Below are positions 60,863 through 64,000 of a DNA stretch of 64,000 nt, one piece after another. Below the pieces are notes generated by a model that worked only from the letters and a program-made list of their open reading frames with translations, searched no databases and had not been told where the DNA came from. Both the position numbers and the translations under genes were made by a program. Position 1 is the stretch's first letter; each line of letters opens with the position of its first letter. Source of the DNA: Micromonospora sp. NBC_01699 (lineage in GTDB: Bacteria > Actinomycetota > Actinomycetes > Mycobacteriales > Micromonosporaceae); contig NZ_CP109199.1 in the NCBI RefSeq assembly GCF_036250065.1, forward strand, positions 1,984,001-2,048,000. Reading direction: 5' to 3'.

Positions 60863-62449
60863 CTGTCTGAGGGATCGGTTTACAACGCTCGCGACTATGG
60901 GTTGGTTGGCGATGGGGTTGCCAATGATCAGCCGGCGTTGCAGGCCTTGGTTGACCGGCTTGGGGAGGCGTACGCGGATGATGGGCGGGCTCGGGTCATC
61001 CACTGCCCGCCGGGCGTCTACTCGATCCGGGATGCCGGCACCCTGTGGCGCAGCGGGGTCTCGTTGGTTGGGGACGGGATGGGTGCGACCACGTTTGTCC
61101 TCAGCAACGAGGGCAACCGGGTCGAGCCGGTTCCGCTGGCCTACTTCACCGTCGTGCAGCACGGGGCGAGCCGGGAGAACCACATCGCCGACTGCACGTT
61201 CGCCAGGTTCGAGATCGACGGCTCCGGCGTCAAACTGGCCCGCTACGACTACCTCGCCAAGGGCCTCGGCCTCCAGTACGTCATGCGTGGCCGGTTTCGT
61301 GACCTGTTCATCCACGACACCGCCGCGACCGGCCTCGGCTGCGACTTCCTCCAGGACACGGTGGTGGAGGGGGTGGTCGCCGCGCGCTGCGGCCGGCTCG
61401 ACACCGGGCAGCAGATGGGTGGCGCCGGCATCGGCATCGGCATCGGCGGCTGGGGCACGAGCGAACGGCTGACCGTCAGCACCTGCACCGCCGTCGGCAA
61501 CGGCACCAACGGGATCTTCCTCGAACTGCAACAGCCGAACTGGTCGCCGCCGCGCGGTATCCGGATCACCGCCTGCCACACCGAGGACAACCGGTTCGGC
61601 ATCTCCGACTGGGGCGCGGACGGCCTGGTCGTCAACGGCTGCACCATGATCGGTAACCACGAGGCCGGTTTCGACGTCTCGGCCCAGGGCACCTGCGGGG
61701 TCGCCGGCCGGGGCGGGATCGTCGCCGACTGCATCATCGACGCCAACATCCTCGACGGCCTGAGCATCGGCAACACCCCCGGCCGCTACATCGTGCGCGG
61801 CAACCGGATCAGCCGCAACGGCCGCTACGGCTACCGCGAACACAACCTGGCCAGGGACTCGATCCCGGCCCACGAGGTGGTGCTCGACGGCAACGAGATC
61901 TGGGAGAACGGCCTGGACGGCGTACGGATCGAGGCGGGCCTGATCGACGGCGCCGTCGTCAACAACCGCATCCGGGACAACGGCCGGCGGCAGGCCGGTG
62001 CCGCCAGCGGCTCGGGGGAGCGGGTCAGCTACACCCCTACCGCCGTGTGTGACAGTGGCGCAGACTGGCTGCCGGACGGGCACCGGGGCAAAATGGTCAC
62101 GGTGGGTAACTGGACCGCGGTGGTCGCGGCCAACACCGCCACCGAGATGTTGCTCGCGCCGGTCCGGCCTGGTGCCACCACGGCCTGGGCCGGGGGTACG
62201 CCACCAGCCGGCGCCACCTACCGGCTGCCCGAGGCGCCACCGGTCCGTCCCGGGATCACCCTCGCCGTCGCCACCACCGACCTGACCCTGCGCCACAACC
62301 GTGTCTGGAACGCCCAGCAGCACAGGTCACAGACCCACGCCCTCTGGATCACCGCAGACGGCACCCACGGCTCGTCCAATTTCCAGGACAACGACTTCGT
62401 CAACAACGCCATCGCCCCCACCCGCCTGGACACCCCCCACCCCACCTAA
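60857..62449 (+). CDS. Parallel beta-helix protein (pectate-lyase-superfamily)
   Basis: A 530-residue protein. The N-terminus SVYNARDYGLVGDGVANDQP is the pectate-lyase-superfamily/phage-tailspike start. Repeated strand motifs (NRFGISDWGADGLVVNGC; GLIDGAVVNNRIRDNG) form a right-handed beta-helix. No signal peptide is seen at the GTG 60857 start, so secretion is uncertain. It may bind or cleave polysaccharide. The start sits right after a purine tract. The last residues (LDTPHPT) are encoded by a pyrimidine tract. Confidence 0.78.
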   Translation: MVLSEGSVYNARDYGLVGDGVANDQPALQALVDRLGEAYADDGRARVIHCPPGVYSIRDAGTLWRSGVSLVGDGMGATTFVLSNEGNRVEPVPLAYFTVVQHGASRENHIADCTFARFEIDGSGVKLARYDYLAKGLGLQYVMRGRFRDLFIHDTAATGLGCDFLQDTVVEGVVAARCGRLDTGQQMGGAGIGIGIGGWGTSERLTVSTCTAVGNGTNGIFLELQQPNWSPPRGIRITACHTEDNRFGISDWGADGLVVNGCTMIGNHEAGFDVSAQGTCGVAGRGGIVADCIIDANILDGLSIGNTPGRYIVRGNRISRNGRYGYREHNLARDSIPAHEVVLDGNEIWENGLDGVRIEAGLIDGAVVNNRIRDNGRRQAGAASGSGERVSYTPTAVCDSGADWLPDGHRGKMVTVGNWTAVVAANTATEMLLAPVRPGATTAWAGGTPPAGATYRLPEAPPVRPGITLAVATTDLTLRHNRVWNAQQHRSQTHALWITADGTHGSSNFQDNDFVNNAIAPTRLDTPHPT

Positions 62450-62581
62450 CCCACTCCCACTCCCCGCCCGCCGCCCCACCGCGGTCGCCTCGAACAGAGA
62501 ATGAGTGGCTATCCGGGTACGGATAGCCACTCATTCTCTACATTAGGGCGAACTGGTGGGGGGTGGGGTTACGGGGCGGTG
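62433..62581. repeat. Pyrimidine/purine-flanked long inverted repeat (third copy)
   Basis: Pyrimidine tract (about 62433-62480), perfect 20-bp stem AGAGAATGAGTGGCTATCCG (62496-62515) with 62520-62539, loop GGTA, then a purine-rich tract (62545-62581). Its AGAGAATGAGTG core is nearly the AGAGAAAGAGTG of the second copy. It separates convergent genes. Confidence 0.88.
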
Positions 62582-64000
62582 GTGCCGAACTCGATCCAGT
62601 TGAGGTTGAGGAGGCTCGTTGTCGGGCCGCCGGTTACCGGGGTGAACAGCAGGTAGAGGCGTTGCGGCCCGGCGGGGTGGGTGACGGGGATGGATTGGCT
62701 CGCGTACGAGCTGTTTCCGCTGGTGGCGTTGAGGGTGGCGGTGGCGACGACCGTGCCGGTCGGCGAACCGACCCGGAGTTCCACGTTGGCCCGTGGTTGG
62801 CCGACCGTGGCGGTGGAACCACCCGAGTAGCGCAGCGTCACCGAGTTCACGCCGGCGAAGTTGATCGGCTCGAACGCGATGTGGTCACCGGCGTCGATGC
62901 CGCCGACCTGTGAACCACCGCCGGTGTCGGTGGTCGCGGCGATCGTCACGCCCTGCTGGACCTGGGCGTGCTCGGCCTGCTGCCGCCGTAGTTGGATGAT
63001 CGTCTGGCCGACCGTGGTCAGCGCCGGCTGACCGTTGGCGCCGAGGTCGGTGTACGTGGCGCTGACCCCGCCGTAGAGGTAACCACCGGCGTGGTCGGCA
63101 CCGTCGGCCGGGGTGGGCAGGGTGCCCGTGCAGCCACTGGTCTCGGTCTCGCCGTGACCGTGGGTGTCGTGCCCGAGCACGAACGAAACCGTGACCCGGC
63201 TACAGTCGACCGCCCCGTCCTCCGGGTCGGTGACGGCGACCGTGAACGGCACCGTGTCACCCCAGTTGAAGAACGTCCCGCCTGCCGGCACCGTCACGGT
63301 GACCGTCGGAGCGGTGTTGCCGACCACGATTTCCCTGGTCAGCACCGCCGTCTTGCCACTGGAGTCGGTGACGGTCAGCTTGGCGTTGTACACCCCGTTC
63401 GCGGTGTACGTGTGGGTCGGGTTCGGGTCGGCCGAGTCGACCGTGCCGTTGCTGTCGAAGTCCCAGGCGAAGGAGATCGACTCACCCGGGTCCGGGTCGG
63501 ACGAACCGGCGCTGGAGAAGCGCACCGGCAGCGGAGCCTGGCCCGAGGTCGGGTTGGCCGACAGGGCGGCGATCGGGGAGCGGGTGCCCTTCACGTACCG
63601 GATCATGGACAGTTGGGCGTCCGGGTTGGCCCGGAAGAAGCCGTCGCCGTACTCCAGCACGTAGAGGTTGCCGTCCGGGCCGAACTCCATCTCCATCGGG
63701 TTGTCGAAGACGACACCGGGCAGGAACGCCTCCACCCCGGTCAGCTGTCCGCTGCCGTTGGTACGCATCATGAACAGCTTGTCCCGGGTGAACTCCCCGA
63801 AGACCACGCTGTTGTTGTAGTACTCCGGGAACTTCGTCTCCGAGGTGTTCGCCGAGTCGTACTTGTAGATCGGTCCGCCGTGCGGACCGACGCCACCGGT
63901 GCCGATGACCGGCCACTGGAAGTCGCAGGTCGCCGGCGGGGTCTGGAGGTAGCCTCCGGCGCAGGTGGTCCGGGCCTCGTAGGTGTACCAGAACTGCGGC
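62569..64000 (-). CDS. Secreted PQQ-dependent sugar dehydrogenase-like protein with PKD and CBM6 domains (5' end outside window)
   Basis: The visible C-terminal 476 residues are open to the right edge. They start in a propeller end with NPMEMEFGPDGNLYVLEYGD, a blade motif of PQQ/GSDH sugar dehydrogenases. A PKD domain follows (NPTSGQAPLPVRFSSAGSSD, then FDSNGTVDSADPN), and another Ig-like segment. A C-terminal CBM6-like module has GIDAGDHIAFEPINFAGV and GPQRLYLLFTPVTG. Likely secreted and acting on polysaccharide or sugars. Confidence 0.83.
   Translation of the reverse strand, partial: PQFWYTYEARTTCAGGYLQTPPATCDFQWPVIGTGGVGPHGGPIYKYDSANTSETKFPEYYNNSVVFGEFTRDKLFMMRTNGSGQLTGVEAFLPGVVFDNPMEMEFGPDGNLYVLEYGDGFFRANPDAQLSMIRYVKGTRSPIAALSANPTSGQAPLPVRFSSAGSSDPDPGESISFAWDFDSNGTVDSADPNPTHTYTANGVYNAKLTVTDSSGKTAVLTREIVVGNTAPTVTVTVPAGGTFFNWGDTVPFTVAVTDPEDGAVDCSRVTVSFVLGHDTHGHGETETSGCTGTLPTPADGADHAGGYLYGGVSATYTDLGANGQPALTTVGQTIIQLRRQQAEHAQVQQGVTIAATTDTGGGSQVGGIDAGDHIAFEPINFAGVNSVTLRYSGGSTATVGQPRANVELRVGSPTGTVVATATLNATSGNSSYASQSIPVTHPAGPQRLYLLFTPVTGGPTTSLLNLNWIEFGTTAP

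Overview
The window is very GC-rich, with strong third-position G/C bias, many GTG starts and dense two-strand coding. The gene content is actinobacterial and most like a Micromonosporaceae-type filamentous soil actinomycete: a poly-amino-acid-synthetase-type NRPS end, SARP/AfsR regulator, XRE-DUF5753 plus DUF397 pair, acVLRF1, an AA10 LPMO, ECF42-type sigma factor, an exosortase-P-type locus and ricin-lectin hydrolases. The genus is an inference. No rRNA, tRNA, CRISPR array or complete insertion sequence was recognised.

Layout. 1-3836: the end of an NRPS-like synthetase with membrane and hexapeptide-repeat modules, translationally coupled to an M1 peptidase. 3892-7586: STAS protein, then an ABC exporter pair with its regulator. 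7646-13897: two tandem secreted subtilases and a large SARP-type regulator. 14039-20083: hydrolase, amphi-Trp protein, acVLRF1, Phd-like protein, a divergent MFS/LacI pair sharing a perfect operator, and a membrane-anchored LPMO. 20104-23777: an accessory patch with six tightly packed small genes (several Cys/Trp rich) divergent from an XRE/DUF397 pair, a very long hairpin and a frameshifted VOC remnant. 23778-35768: mixed metabolism and regulation (VOC, GNAT, HxlR/MFS, TetR/hydrolase, smpB, SGNH lipase), a cyclase fragment and a copper-response locus in which CsoR and its operators are intact but the P-type ATPase has collapsed to a remnant. 35850-44574: a fused double ABC transporter, secreted or anchored proteins and a thioredoxin-reductase-like/methyltransferase fusion with its XRE-cupin regulator.

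44551-47368 holds the most interesting candidate system: a 24-residue Lys-rich peptide gene ending in Cys-Lys-Ala-Thr, a perfect 19-bp hairpin, a SagB/ThcOx-like FMN dehydrogenase with an extra N-terminal domain, and an MFS transporter, all on the minus strand. This looks like a minimal RiPP cluster that I cannot assign to a known class.

47856-56363: DUF998 protein, YciI/ECF42 pair, a P-loop protein lacking its Walker A lysine, a class A beta-lactamase-like secreted protein and a two-component system. 56581-60771: an exosortase-P-type protein-sorting locus with a 48-residue protein that is almost only an LAxTG-like sorting signal, the exosortase, a GT2 glycosyltransferase, a choice-of-anchor-P-like surface protein and a WecB-like epimerase. 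60857-64000: a parallel beta-helix protein and the end of a PQQ sugar dehydrogenase/PKD/CBM6 protein. Three intergenic junctions (39483-39652, 60706-60862, 62433-62581) share one architecture: a pyrimidine tract, a long perfect or near-perfect stem, then a purine tract.
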